Below, piece after piece: positions 17,887 to 26,923 of a stretch of 64,000 nt of DNA. The position numbers and the translations under genes were made by a program. The stretch is from Caballeronia pedi (GTDB taxonomy: Bacteria; Pseudomonadota; Gammaproteobacteria; Burkholderiales; Burkholderiaceae): the NCBI RefSeq assembly GCF_001544915.2, contig NZ_FCOE02000027.1, positions 43,380-107,379 on the forward strand, read 5' to 3'. The first letter of the stretch is position 1; each line of letters starts with the position of its first letter. The notes below the pieces were generated by a model. The model ran no database searches. It worked only from the letters and a program-made list of their open reading frames with translations, and had not been told where the DNA came from.

Positions 17887-17912
17887 CCTATATTGATTTC
17901 GTTCAATATAGG
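17887..17912. promoter_or_regulatory. 26-bp palindromic operator for the ArsR-type regulator
   Basis: A perfect inverted repeat with arms CCTATATTGA and TCAATATAGG around a 6-bp spacer, AT-rich in an otherwise GC-rich region. It ends ten bases before the MFS start at 17923, and its last GG is part of the AGGA ribosome-binding site. Its position between divergent genes and its symmetry fit an ArsR-dimer operator. Confidence 0.75.
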
Positions 17913-17922
17913 ATAGCCGGCC

Positions 17923-19161
17923 ATGGACACGGATGCAATCGCTTGCTCGGAAGCGGGTAGCACCACGCGTGTAATCGGTATTGCCGTCGTTTTCACGCTG
18001 TACACGGCGGTCGTGTTCGGCTTCGGTATCTATCTCTTCGGTTTGATCGTCACCGCGATGCGGGGGAGCATCGCATTCGATTACGCTGCGATGGGTATCG
18101 CGACCGGCGGAGCGCAGGTTGCGTATCTCGTCGCGGCCCTGCTCTGTCCGCTTCTTACGAGGCGTTTTGGCGATGGATGGGTCATCGTGAGCGCCGTTGT
18201 TGCGTCGGGCCTGTTGCTGCTGGTATTCGCGGGAATTCAGAACGTTGTGCAGGGCGCGGTCGTTCTGGCCGGTCTCGGCGCGGCAGCGGCCTGCATGATC
18301 GTGCCGACCGTCGGCGCGATTTCGAAATCCGTTCCGTTTGCTTATCGGTCCCGCGTCAACGGGCTGGTATCGAGTGGCACGGCGTACGGGCAACTGGCCA
18401 ACGCCATGCTCGTGCCGTCGCTTCTGACTGGCCACGGCTGGCGATCGGTATGGCTCGTGACGGGCGCGGTGTCGCTCACGGTCATGCTGCTCGGATTCGT
18501 GACGCTCCGATTGCTCGCCTCTCACGTATTCGTCCGTGACGCGTCGCGGGGGTCGATCGATGGTCGTGGACCCAGCGAGCCAGGCCGGATCGTCACGGCG
18601 CGCAATCTGACCGTGTGGATACTGCTGGCGCTTGGTGGAGTGGTCTGCGGGCCGTGGCAAAACTATCTGTCGAGCTTTCTGTCGGAAGAGCGGGGACGTT
18701 CACTGGAGATGATCGGACAGCTTTGGTCGATCATCGGCGTGACAGGGCTTTTCAGCGGCTTTCTGGCAGGTGTGCTCGCGGACAAGGTCGGTGTGCGGAT
18801 CGCGCTCATCTTCTCTTATGCCACGCTCGCCTGCTCTGCCCTTCTGATCGCTTTTCAAGCGGAACTCTGGCAGTTGCGCGCGGCTGCCGTCTGTTTCGGA
18901 TGGTCGTTCTATGCAATCTACGGGCTGATTCCCGCCTATATCAGCAAGACCGTCGAGCCTAACGCGGCGACCAGGGTGTTTGCGGTCGCGAATGTTTTTC
19001 TCGGATTGGGCACGACGTTGGGCAATGCCCTTGGGGGACGGATTCCGGGTTGGTATGGGTCGCTTCAGGGCGTGTTTGTCGTCGCGTCGGTGCTTGCATG
19101 CGCGGGTGTGATCGTTACGATGATTCTGCAGGATGAACGGCGGGTGGGTTCTGGCGGATGA
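17923..19161 (+). CDS. MFS transporter, ArsR-linked
   Basis: A 412-residue protein with about 12 transmembrane segments; the MFS signature region LLTRRFGDGWV and a repeat in the second half (LADKVGVRIALI) are visible. It is divergent from the ArsR-type gene and its start lies ten bases from the shared palindrome, so derepression by an unknown ligand is likely. The YbfB/OFA-like look would suit carboxylate transport or drug export, but the substrate is not deducible. Confidence 0.85.
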   Translation: MDTDAIACSEAGSTTRVIGIAVVFTLYTAVVFGFGIYLFGLIVTAMRGSIAFDYAAMGIATGGAQVAYLVAALLCPLLTRRFGDGWVIVSAVVASGLLLLVFAGIQNVVQGAVVLAGLGAAAACMIVPTVGAISKSVPFAYRSRVNGLVSSGTAYGQLANAMLVPSLLTGHGWRSVWLVTGAVSLTVMLLGFVTLRLLASHVFVRDASRGSIDGRGPSEPGRIVTARNLTVWILLALGGVVCGPWQNYLSSFLSEERGRSLEMIGQLWSIIGVTGLFSGFLAGVLADKVGVRIALIFSYATLACSALLIAFQAELWQLRAAAVCFGWSFYAIYGLIPAYISKTVEPNAATRVFAVANVFLGLGTTLGNALGGRIPGWYGSLQGVFVVASVLACAGVIVTMILQDERRVGSGG

Positions 19162-19323
19162 GCATGTCAGGGATGCGTCGCGCTGGTATCACGCGAACGA
19201 TGCAAGACATCTGGATGCCTGTTCGTCGACTCCAAGTAACGCTGCGGCGGCGTGCGTACCGTGTTGGGATGGACCTTCCTTGTCGAGGCAAACCCATTCC
19301 AGATGGAAGGAAAGCATCCAGAG

Positions 19324-19563
19324 TTACACAAAAGGAAAAGGAACTTCTGTGCCGTCGAGGGCAGCGTCATCTTCCTTGTGCACCCAGCCATTCGACGAGA
19401 CCACAAGCGACGTTTGCTTTGCCAGGGCCGCCCAACCCGCTAGATCACTCAAAGCGGCAACCGGAAAATTTCCGGTCTGACCTGATTCTAGTTTTATTCT
19501 TACCAGGCCTTTTCCATCCCTGAAGTTCCAGGCTAAGTCAATGGACTCTATCTTGGTGGACAT
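19324..19563 (-). CDS. Small hypothetical protein (79 aa)
   Basis: Not a family I can name. The 79-residue product begins MSTKIESIDLAWNFRDG and has normal codon use and a beta-rich look. The start at 19563 follows AGGA by eight bases; an upstream in-frame Met at 19602 has weaker support. It stands alone between two convergent or unrelated units, with 162 bp of apparently empty sequence between it and the MFS stop. Confidence 0.55.
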   Translation of the reverse strand: MSTKIESIDLAWNFRDGKGLVRIKLESGQTGNFPVAALSDLAGWAALAKQTSLVVSSNGWVHKEDDAALDGTEVPFPFV

Positions 19564-19939
19564 GTAGTAGTTCCTGATAAATCGCGGCTCGCGTTGTCGC
19601 AAACGATCTGGACGTCCGCTACATCTTCGAAGACCCGTCTGAAATGCAGGCGTTATGCGCTTTGTTCATAACGCGCTTTTGACAGAACATGCAGATCTCA
19701 AAAGGAGATTAGTCGATTCAATATGAATTACAAGGCTTACAAGTCCGCGAGGCTACGCAGATAGCGCAACACGGCGTCCGGTCCGAAAGGTTCGTCGTTC
19801 CTGGTCGCGTCGGCGAATGCCGCGAAGGCTTTCAGCGGCGCATGCATGCCTAAGCGCCCCAGATACTTCAACTTCGTCGGCAAGAAGACCGGCAATTACC
19901 GGATAGGCGCCGATTGATCCGTGCCTGATCTGGAGCGAT
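19564..19939. other. Gene-free stretch
   Basis: No convincing gene. It contains an 8-bp inverted repeat GCGTTATG/CATAACGC (19650-19657 and 19667-19674) followed by four T residues, possibly a weak terminator. On the minus strand a codon-like stretch from about 19889 to the stop at 19737 (about 50 codons, ending LRYLRSLADL) has no usable start and could be a gene remnant; this is weak. Confidence 0.4.
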
Positions 19940-20686
19940 TCAGTTCGAATGCCCGAGTGTCCGCTCGAAGAACCCGATCATCTTCGACCATCCGCGCTCG
20001 GCTGCCACCGGATCGTAGACGGGAAAGTCCGGTTTCATCCACCCATGCGCTGCACCGGCATAGGTCTCCGCGCAGTACCGTACGCCAGCCTGATCGAACG
20101 CGTTCTCGAGACGCCGCGCCATGGCTGGCGGATAGCTCGCGTCGTCTTCCGCCGCTGCGATATAGACTTCGGCTTTCAATTGCGGCGCAAAGACATGCGG
20201 GCTTCCGGGTGCGTCGGTCGCGAGGTTTCCGCCGTGAAAGCTGGCTACGGCGGCAAAGCGATCGGGATAGGTGCCCGCGGCGGAAATGGCCATGCCGCCA
20301 CCCATGCAGAAGCCGACTGCGCCTATCGGCCCGTGGTCGACATCGATACGCGTGTCGAGGTAGCTCAGAAGCGCCGCCGTGTCCTCGGCTGCCTTTTCGT
20401 TGCTGGTGGTCGACATCAATGGGCCGAGGATCGCCCGCACGTCGCCCTTGAAAACTTCCACGGGATCAAAAGCACCATAAGCGCCGTACCGATAGAAGAG
20501 GTCGGGCAGCAGAACGACATATCCGGCATCGGCGAGGCGCTGGGCCATCGCGAGTTCGGCAGGCCTGATACCGCCCGCATCCATATAGAAAACGATGGCA
20601 GGCGAAGGTCGTGCCGCAGCGGACGTGAAAACGTACACGGTGCATACGCCATCGCGAGTCGAAATGTTCACCTTCTCATAGGTCAT
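19940..20686 (-). CDS. Dienelactone hydrolase family protein
   Basis: A 248-residue alpha/beta hydrolase. The nucleophile elbow GFCMGG has Cys127, the DLH-type cysteine nucleophile. An acidic residue in AAAEDDASYP and His in AAHGWMKP complete the triad. DLH proper opens dienelactone to maleylacetate, but many members have other substrates. The start at 20686 is set by AGAGG; the frame extends to 20734, where it would overlap the ABC transporter stop. It is downstream of the ABC exporter on the same strand and probably co-transcribed. Confidence 0.9.
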   Translation of the reverse strand: MTYEKVNISTRDGVCTVYVFTSAAARPSPAIVFYMDAGGIRPAELAMAQRLADAGYVVLLPDLFYRYGAYGAFDPVEVFKGDVRAILGPLMSTTSNEKAAEDTAALLSYLDTRIDVDHGPIGAVGFCMGGGMAISAAGTYPDRFAAVASFHGGNLATDAPGSPHVFAPQLKAEVYIAAAEDDASYPPAMARRLENAFDQAGVRYCAETYAGAAHGWMKPDFPVYDPVAAERGWSKMIGFFERTLGHSN

Positions 20687-20723
20687 GTCTTTTGCCTCTG
20701 GCATGGCGTCACATTGTTCAGCG

Positions 20724-22502
20724 TCATGCAGCATCGCTCGAAGTCAGCTCGCCGAACTGAAGCGCGGCGAGCCGCGCATAAAGCGGTGAGCTTCGAAGCA
20801 ATTCGGCGTGACGCCCTTGCGCGACGATTCGGCCGTGCTCCATCACGACGATGCGGTCGGCCTGCAGAACGGTAGCGAGCCGATGCGCGATGACCAGCGT
20901 CGTGCGATTCTGCGCGGCGTTGTCGAGCGCAGTTTGCACCAGTCGTTCGCTTGCCGCATCGAGCGCGCTGGTGGCTTCATCGAGCAGCAGGATGGGCGGA
21001 TTCCGGAGAATGGCCCGCGCAATCGCGATTCGCTGACGCTGTCCACCGGACAGCCTCACGCCGCGCTCGCCGAGAAAGGTGTCGAAGCCTTGCGGCAGCT
21101 CGTCGATGAAATCGGCGGCGGCGGCCATCTCGGCGGCATGTCGCGCCTGCGCGAGCGTCGCCTCGGGCACGCCATAACGAATGTTGTCGAGCACGCTCCC
21201 CGAAAAGATCACCGAGTCCTGCAACACGACGCCGATCGCCCGGCGCAACGTGTCGAGCGACATATGCTGCGTCGGAACACCGTTGATCGAAATGCATCCG
21301 GACTGCGGATCGTAAAACCGCAGCAGCAACTGGAACAGCGTGGTCTTGCCCGCGCCCGACGGCCCGACGAGCGCGACGTGTTCACCCGGACGCACATCGA
21401 ACGAGAATGCCGACAACGCGCTGATGCCGGGACGGGACGGATAAGAGAAGCTGACAGCGTCGAAGCGTATGCCTTCGCCTGCTGGCGGCATCGGCACGGT
21501 CGTGCGGGCCTGCGTGACGGGCGAGCGCGCCGCCAGCAAATCCATGAGCCGGTCGGTTGCACCGGCGGCGCGCTGCAGATCGCCCCAGACTTCCGCGAGC
21601 GTTCCCACGGCGCCTGCCGTGAACACCGCGTACAGGATGAACTGGGACAACTGGCCCGCGGTCATGTGTCCGGCCAGCACCGCCTGCGCGCCGAGCCAGA
21701 GCACGAACACCATCGCGGCGAACACGAACACGATGACCATGGCCGTCAGGCCGGCGCGGGCGCGGATGCGCGTGAGCGCGGTCTCGAAGGCCGCTTCCAC
21801 CGCCGTGCCGAAGCGCTGCGCCTCGCTTGCCTCCTGCGTGTACGACTGCACGGTCGGCATCGCATTGAGCACCTCGCCGGCCAGCGCGCTCGCATTCGCG
21901 ACCTTGTCCTGACTGGCGCGCGAGAGCCGGCGAACCTGCCGCCCGAAGAAGACGATCGGCACGACCACCACGATCAGCACAGCGATGATGTAGCCGGACA
22001 ACACCGGGCTCGTCAGCACCAGCATCGCGACGCCGCCCGTCGCCAGCAGCGCATTGCGCAATCCGAGCGAGAGGCTCGTGCCGACCACGGTCTGGATCAG
22101 CGTGGTATCGGTCGTGAGGCGCGACAGGACTTCTCCCGTTTGCGTGGTCTCGAAGAACTGCGGACTCATGCCCATGATGTGATCGTAGACCGCGCGCCGC
22201 AAATCGGCCGTCACTCGCTCGCCAAGCCACGAGACCCAGTAAAAGCGCAGCGACGTCGCACCGGCGAGGATGAGCGAGATGACGAAGAGCCCGATGAAAT
22301 AGCGATCGATATGCGTCCGGTCGCCGCTGGCGAAGCCGCGGTCGATCAGGTATCGGAACGCCATCGGCAGCGCCAGTGTCGCGCCCGCCGATGTCACGAG
22401 CGCGAGGAACGCGAGCGCCCAGCGCCCGGCATACGGCCGCAGGAAAGGGACGAGCGCGAAGAGAGGGCCAACGCGTGGGGCGGAAGCGGCGGCAGTCGGC
22501 AT
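20724..22502 (-). CDS. ABC exporter, fused permease and ATPase (MsbA-like)
   Basis: A 592-residue half-transporter. The six-helix membrane domain spans residues about 20-320; the nucleotide-binding domain follows with Walker A GPSGAGKTT, the Q-loop region, signature LSGGQRQR and Walker B ILLLDEATSALD. It would act as a homodimer exporting a lipid or hydrophobic compound. It ends four or more bases inside the possible start region of the DLH-family gene, so the two form an operon. The substrate is unknown. Confidence 0.93.
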   Translation of the reverse strand: MPTAAASAPRVGPLFALVPFLRPYAGRWALAFLALVTSAGATLALPMAFRYLIDRGFASGDRTHIDRYFIGLFVISLILAGATSLRFYWVSWLGERVTADLRRAVYDHIMGMSPQFFETTQTGEVLSRLTTDTTLIQTVVGTSLSLGLRNALLATGGVAMLVLTSPVLSGYIIAVLIVVVVPIVFFGRQVRRLSRASQDKVANASALAGEVLNAMPTVQSYTQEASEAQRFGTAVEAAFETALTRIRARAGLTAMVIVFVFAAMVFVLWLGAQAVLAGHMTAGQLSQFILYAVFTAGAVGTLAEVWGDLQRAAGATDRLMDLLAARSPVTQARTTVPMPPAGEGIRFDAVSFSYPSRPGISALSAFSFDVRPGEHVALVGPSGAGKTTLFQLLLRFYDPQSGCISINGVPTQHMSLDTLRRAIGVVLQDSVIFSGSVLDNIRYGVPEATLAQARHAAEMAAAADFIDELPQGFDTFLGERGVRLSGGQRQRIAIARAILRNPPILLLDEATSALDAASERLVQTALDNAAQNRTTLVIAHRLATVLQADRIVVMEHGRIVAQGRHAELLRSSPLYARLAALQFGELTSSDAA

Positions 22503-22576
22503 GGGAATCGCACGAGGTGAGGATCGGTCGATAGTATCAATCGCCGAGCAGAACTGCTGCCTGGTTACGCGACGGG

Positions 22577-23410
22577 TCAGCCGTCCGTGGAAACGGTGAC
22601 GTCCTCCCAGTCACTGATCTCACGCTCCAGCGCCGACAGCTTCTCTCTCACGAGCCGGAGCGCATCGCTACCGAGCAAGAGATGCGTGGGTGGATTGTCA
22701 GCGTCGATGGCCGCAAGCATCGCGCGCGCCGCCTTGTGGGGATCGCCCAGCTGCTTGCCGCTTTTTTCCTCGCGCGCCGTGCGAATGGGATCGAAGACGG
22801 AATCGTAATCCGCGATCGAACGGGGCGTTCGCGTCATCGAGCGACCCGCCCAGTCGGTGCGAAACGAGCCCGGCGCGACGGCTGTCACTGCGATGCCGAA
22901 CGGCGCGATTTCCTTGCCGAGCGCTTCGGAGACGCCCTCCAGCGCGAACTTGCTTCCGCAATAGTAGGTAATCCCCGGCATGGTGATATGGCCGCCCATC
23001 GACGTGATGTTCAGGATGTGGCCTTGTCTGCGCTTGCGCATGAAGGGAAGCACGGCCTTCATCATCGCGACGGCGCCGAACACGTTCACGTCGAACTGTC
23101 TGCGCATCTCGGACAAGGGCGATTCCTCCATCACGCCTTCGTGCCCGTAGCCGGCGTTATTGACCAGCACGTCGATGGGCCCGACGGACGCCTCGATTTC
23201 GGCCACGACGCCGTCGATGGCGTCGAAATCGGTTACGTCGAGCACGCGCGCAAATGCGGCGTTCGCGGACAGGGATTCGAAGTCACGCTTCGCCTGGTCG
23301 CTTCTAACAGTGCCGACGACCCTGTGCCCCGCTGCCAGCGCCTCTTGTGCAAGCGCACGGCCAAAGCCGCTGCTGACGCCGGTAATGAGCAGAATCTTGC
23401 TGGATGCCAT
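22577..23410 (-). CDS. Short-chain dehydrogenase/reductase
   Basis: A 277-residue classical SDR: cofactor motif TGVSSGFG near the N-terminus, NNAGYG, the catalytic Ser in NITSMGG and YYCGSK as the YxxxK motif. The extended C-terminus resembles YbbO/retinol-dehydrogenase-like SDRs of proteobacteria. It is divergent from an AraC-family regulator at 23508, a very common pairing, and has GGAG upstream. The substrate is unknown. Confidence 0.92.
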   Translation of the reverse strand: MASSKILLITGVSSGFGRALAQEALAAGHRVVGTVRSDQAKRDFESLSANAAFARVLDVTDFDAIDGVVAEIEASVGPIDVLVNNAGYGHEGVMEESPLSEMRRQFDVNVFGAVAMMKAVLPFMRKRRQGHILNITSMGGHITMPGITYYCGSKFALEGVSEALGKEIAPFGIAVTAVAPGSFRTDWAGRSMTRTPRSIADYDSVFDPIRTAREEKSGKQLGDPHKAARAMLAAIDADNPPTHLLLGSDALRLVREKLSALEREISDWEDVTVSTDG

Positions 23411-23507
23411 GGGAGCTTCTCCTCTCTAAAGTTCGCTGGAGAGTGCAGAATAGTATGGCAAAGCAGGCTAGCCAAGCCACGATCCGCTATCTTTATTGCC
23501 TAAACCT

Positions 23508-24461
23508 ATGAGCATGAAACGAGCGCCCTCCGCGCGAAACCAGAACCGCATGATCGCGTTGCTTGGCGCGATGGCGTCCGAGGAAGGCTACAACCTCACG
23601 CCGCTGCCGGGCGTGCGCATCCTGCGTTCCGACCGCCCGCTGTCGCGCACGCCCGTGCTCTACGATCCCGGCATCGTGATCGTTTGTCAGGGCCGCAAAC
23701 GAGGCTATTTCGGCGACCAGCTTTATCTGTACGACGAGCATCACTACCTCGCCGTGTCGGTGCCCGTTCCGTTCAGCATGGAAACCGACGCCAGCCCGAA
23801 ACGTCCGTTGCTCGCGCTTTACCTTCATCTCGACTTCACGCTGGCCGCTGAACTGGCGGCGCAGATCGATCGAGAAGGCGTAACGGAATACGTGCAGGCG
23901 CCGCGAAGCATGATGTCGACGCCGATGGACGACGCGATGCAGACGTCCGTCTTGCGCCTGCTCGAGGCGATGAGCCGGCCGCTCGAAGCCGCGGTTCTGG
24001 GCCCGGGCCTGCTGCGCGAACTCTACTTCCGCGTGCTGACCGGAGCGCAGGGCGCATCGATGCGGGAAGCTTTGGCGATGCGAGGACAGTTCGGGCGAAT
24101 CGGCAAATCGCTGCGCCTCATCCATGCCGGCTACGCTCAGCCGCTGGACGTGACGCAGTTGGCCGAAGAAGCCGGAATGAGCATCCCGAGCTTCCACAGC
24201 CACTTCAAGGCGATCACTCAGGTTTCGCCGATGCAGTATGTCAAGTCCACGCGCTTGCATCAGGCGCGCCTGTTGATGATCCGCCAGGACCTGACCGCCG
24301 AGGCAGCGAGCATCGCCGTGGGTTATGCGAGCGCATCGCAGTTCAACCGGGAATTCAAGCGGCTTTTCGGCACGACGCCAGCGGCGGAGACGAAACGGAT
24401 GCGCGCAAGCTTCGCCATTCCTGCTCCGTTCGCTGGTTCGGCATACGTCTCGTCCCACTGA
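23508..24461 (+). CDS. AraC-family regulator (AraC_N + HTH)
   Basis: A 317-residue regulator: N-terminal AraC_N cupin-like domain (about 15-170, with VLYDPGIVIVCQGRKRGYFG) and a C-terminal double HTH (VTQLAEEAGMSIPSFHSHFK; AAEAASIAVGYASASQFNREFKR region). No clear ribosome-binding site; ATG codons at 23508 and 23514 and a TTG at 23496 are all possible. It is divergent from the SDR at 22577 and probably activates it. Confidence 0.9.
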   Translation: MSMKRAPSARNQNRMIALLGAMASEEGYNLTPLPGVRILRSDRPLSRTPVLYDPGIVIVCQGRKRGYFGDQLYLYDEHHYLAVSVPVPFSMETDASPKRPLLALYLHLDFTLAAELAAQIDREGVTEYVQAPRSMMSTPMDDAMQTSVLRLLEAMSRPLEAAVLGPGLLRELYFRVLTGAQGASMREALAMRGQFGRIGKSLRLIHAGYAQPLDVTQLAEEAGMSIPSFHSHFKAITQVSPMQYVKSTRLHQARLLMIRQDLTAEAASIAVGYASASQFNREFKRLFGTTPAAETKRMRASFAIPAPFAGSAYVSSH

Positions 24462-24467
24462 TCGGCT

Positions 24468-25142
24468 TCAACGCGCACAAGACGAGTCCGCCTCAAGCCC
24501 TAACGCCAGCGCCAGTTCACGCGGCGAGCGAACGACCTGCGCTTCCGCGGGGAAGAGCGCTGCGCCTTCATCGTCGAAAGGCCAGGCGAGCACGCGCATG
24601 TGCGCGGCAATGGCGGCGCGCGCGCCCGTCGGGCTGTCTTCCACCGCGATCACTTCCTCGGGCGCGAGACGCAGCAGCCACGCCGCGCGCTGGTACGGCT
24701 CCGGGCTCGGCTTGCCGTGGCGCACATCGTTGACGCTGATGGTGACGAGCGACGGCTCCTCGATGCCGAGCGCACGCAGATTCGCTTCGAGCAGCATGCG
24801 CGATGCGTTCGACACGATCGCCTGCGTGATGCCCGCGGCCTTCGCGGCGCGATAGACCTCGAGCGCGCCGGGGCGCGGCACGAGCGCGGGCGCGCCCTCG
24901 AGATAGGCGCGCGCGCGAAACGTGGACCAGTCGGCGTAATCGACCGAAAGACCGAAGCGCTCGCAACACAGCGCATGCACTTCACGCCCCGTCTTGCCGA
25001 AGACGAGCGGATGCATCTCCTCGCCCGCCTCCACGCCATGACGCGCAAGCGCCGCGATCAGCGTGCGCAAATGCAGCGACTCGCTTTCCGCGAGCGTGCC
25101 GTCCATGTCCCACAGAATGGCCTTGATCAAAGCTTGATTCAT
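24468..25142 (-). CDS. HAD-superfamily hydrolase (beta-phosphoglucomutase/CbbY type)
   Basis: A 224-residue phosphatase or mutase. Motif I DMDGT holds Asp12 and Asp14; motif II is in IVSNAS; motif III/IV are in HGKPSPEPY and EDSPTGARAA. A helical cap lies between motifs I and II. The start at 25142 is chosen because the HAD core begins right there; the open frame extends to 25217 without family similarity. It is convergent with the AraC gene (six bases apart) and stands alone. Confidence 0.9.
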   Translation of the reverse strand: MNQALIKAILWDMDGTLAESESLHLRTLIAALARHGVEAGEEMHPLVFGKTGREVHALCCERFGLSVDYADWSTFRARAYLEGAPALVPRPGALEVYRAAKAAGITQAIVSNASRMLLEANLRALGIEEPSLVTISVNDVRHGKPSPEPYQRAAWLLRLAPEEVIAVEDSPTGARAAIAAHMRVLAWPFDDEGAALFPAEAQVVRSPRELALALGLEADSSCAR

Positions 25143-25477
25143 CCTTTTCAATTCTGGCGTCGCTTCATCGATGTGATTATCACCGCGCAGCCGCCTTGTC
25201 TGCGATATGCCGCGCATATCTTATCGAAACCATGCATTGGATAATGCATTTCGGAGTCGCGCATTCGCATTCTTATGAAGCGGTAATGGTGCGTAACAAA
25301 GCGAGCTTCACGTCCTCGATCAAACGTCCTGAAGCGCGTGATAGAGTCATCAACGGCTTCTTGCGCAGCTTTATTCCTTCTTCTCGGGCGGCCTGCATTC
25401 GCCCGGCCTTACAACGTTCAACTATAAAGATATCGTCCTGATTCATTAGGCAGGGCGATCGGCTGACTGGAGGTTTA
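25143..25477. other. Gene-free divergent region between HAD and MurJ-like genes
   Basis: The 335 bp are somewhat richer in A and T than the flanks and must hold the promoters of both divergent genes. No RNA gene or clear operator was seen. Two short frames (25196-25441 plus strand; 25273-25446 minus strand) lack ribosome-binding sites and family resemblance. Confidence 0.5.
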
Positions 25478-26836
25478 GTGCTGACCGCAGCGGTGGAATC
25501 CGTCCGAAGACGCTTGGGCGGCATGCATCAGGATCACAAACGAATCGCGAGAAGCGCGTTCGTACTCCTGATCTTCGTTCTCGCCGGCAAGTGCATAGGC
25601 GCATCGAAGGAAATGGCGATCGCCTTCCGCTACGGAATCAATGGCACAGTCGATGCCTATCAGCTTGCTCTCACACTCGTCACCTGGCTGCCCACTCTGC
25701 TGACCAACGAGCTGAGCGTGCTGCTCGTACCGGCCCTCGTCGCGCTTCGCAAGGATAAATCGCAACAGAACGGATTTCTCGGCGAACTCGAAGGCATGGG
25801 GTTCGTTGTCTCTCTGGCGTTCTGCCTGCTGCTCTATCTTTCCTGGCCTTACATGGCCGAGCTCGTCGCAACCAGCCTGTCTCCGTCCACACGCGAAAGC
25901 GTCCGGCAGATGATCCTCGGGATGATGCCGGTCGGCGTGCTGACCTTCACCATCTGCATTTCGGCGTCGCGACTTCAGGCTTCGGGACGGCACATCAATA
26001 CCCTGCTCGAATGCGTGCCGGCCATTGGCCTGCTGATCTTCGTGCTGGCCGCGCAAAACAACGAGTCGATCATGCCGCTCGTGCTGGGCACGTCGATCGG
26101 CTTCGTGGTACAGGCGGTATGGTTGCGAATTCTCGCGCGGCGGGCGGACGGCGCGTCCGATATGCCGCGCGTCTCGATGAACGCCCCCCAGTGGCCGAAA
26201 ACGATCCGTTCGATGGGCACGCTGATGGTCGGATCGGTGGTCGCGGGACTCTGGCTACCGGTGGATCAATATTTCATGGCGCAGCAAGGCGATGGCGCGA
26301 TCGCGACGCTCGGTTATGCGAACCGGCTGCTCTCGCTGCTGCTGAGCATGGGCGCACTCGCCATCAGCCGCGCCACGCTGCCGATTCTGTCGGAGATCCT
26401 GTTCCAGGGCGATCACGCGCGCGCGCGCAGCACCGCGCTGAAGTGGTCGGGGGTCATGCTGACCGTAGGCTTGATCGGCGCGTGTCTCGCCTATGTTCTC
26501 GCGCCGTACGCGATCAAGCTGCTGTTTCAGAAAGGTGCGTTCACCGCCGAGGACACGCTCGCCGTCACCACCTTGTTCCGCTTCGGGCTGTTGCAGGTGC
26601 CGTTCTACTTCGGTATGTGCGTGCTCGTGCAGCTGTTCGCGAGCGAGATGCGCTATCGCACGATCTCCATCGTCTCGCTGCTGGGGTTTTCGGTCAAAGT
26701 GCTAGGCAATGTCGTGCTGGTTCGTCTGTATGGGGCGCAGGGCGTGCTGCTTGCGACCGGTGTCGGCGCTGCTTGCATACACGCGTGCTATATCTATCTG
26801 GCGAGATTCCGGGTTTCGCTCGCGAACGGCCGGTAA
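25478..26836 (+). CDS. MurJ/MviN-like lipid flippase
   Basis: A 452-residue integral membrane protein of the MOP superfamily with about 12-14 hydrophobic helices. RYGINGTVDAYQLALTL near the N-terminus and ISRATLPILSE later resemble the MurJ lipid II flippase. It is shorter than typical housekeeping MurJ (about 510 residues), so this may be a second, polymer-related copy. The start is GTG at 25478 with TGGAGG four bases upstream. It stands alone, upstream of a toxin-antitoxin pair. Confidence 0.82.
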   Translation: MLTAAVESVRRRLGGMHQDHKRIARSAFVLLIFVLAGKCIGASKEMAIAFRYGINGTVDAYQLALTLVTWLPTLLTNELSVLLVPALVALRKDKSQQNGFLGELEGMGFVVSLAFCLLLYLSWPYMAELVATSLSPSTRESVRQMILGMMPVGVLTFTICISASRLQASGRHINTLLECVPAIGLLIFVLAAQNNESIMPLVLGTSIGFVVQAVWLRILARRADGASDMPRVSMNAPQWPKTIRSMGTLMVGSVVAGLWLPVDQYFMAQQGDGAIATLGYANRLLSLLLSMGALAISRATLPILSEILFQGDHARARSTALKWSGVMLTVGLIGACLAYVLAPYAIKLLFQKGAFTAEDTLAVTTLFRFGLLQVPFYFGMCVLVQLFASEMRYRTISIVSLLGFSVKVLGNVVLVRLYGAQGVLLATGVGAACIHACYIYLARFRVSLANGR

Positions 26837-26890
26837 CGTCTGGTCGGTAATCGCTCGAGGGCATTGCAGCCAGACCGAAAACGGTCTATA

Positions 26891-26910
26891 TTCAGTCTTA
26901 TCAAGCTGAA
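26891..26910. promoter_or_regulatory. Imperfect dyad upstream of the toxin-antitoxin pair
   Basis: Arms TTCAG (26891-26895) and CTGAA (26906-26910), with partial symmetry inside, lie 14 bp before the antitoxin start. A second palindrome, GGAGCGCTCC at 26913-26922, covers the ribosome-binding site. Both are natural candidates for antitoxin autorepression. Confidence 0.4.
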
Positions 26911-26923
26911 TTGGAGCGCTCCC

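Noticed and set aside
19158..19523. 121-codon plus-strand frame after the ArsR-linked MFS gene
   Set aside because: No ribosome-binding site, odd composition, antisense to the better-supported small gene at 19324.
19650..19680. GCGTTATG/CATAACGC hairpin with TTTT as a terminator
   Set aside because: Short stem, long loop and no upstream plus-strand gene needing it; mentioned only in the gene-free region entry.
20808..22520. Open frame of 570 codons on the plus strand
   Set aside because: Antisense shadow of the ABC exporter, rich in Arg, Glu and His.
25273..25446. 57-codon minus-strand frame between HAD and MurJ-like genes
   Set aside because: Normal-looking composition but no ribosome-binding site and no recognisable family; kept as non-coding.
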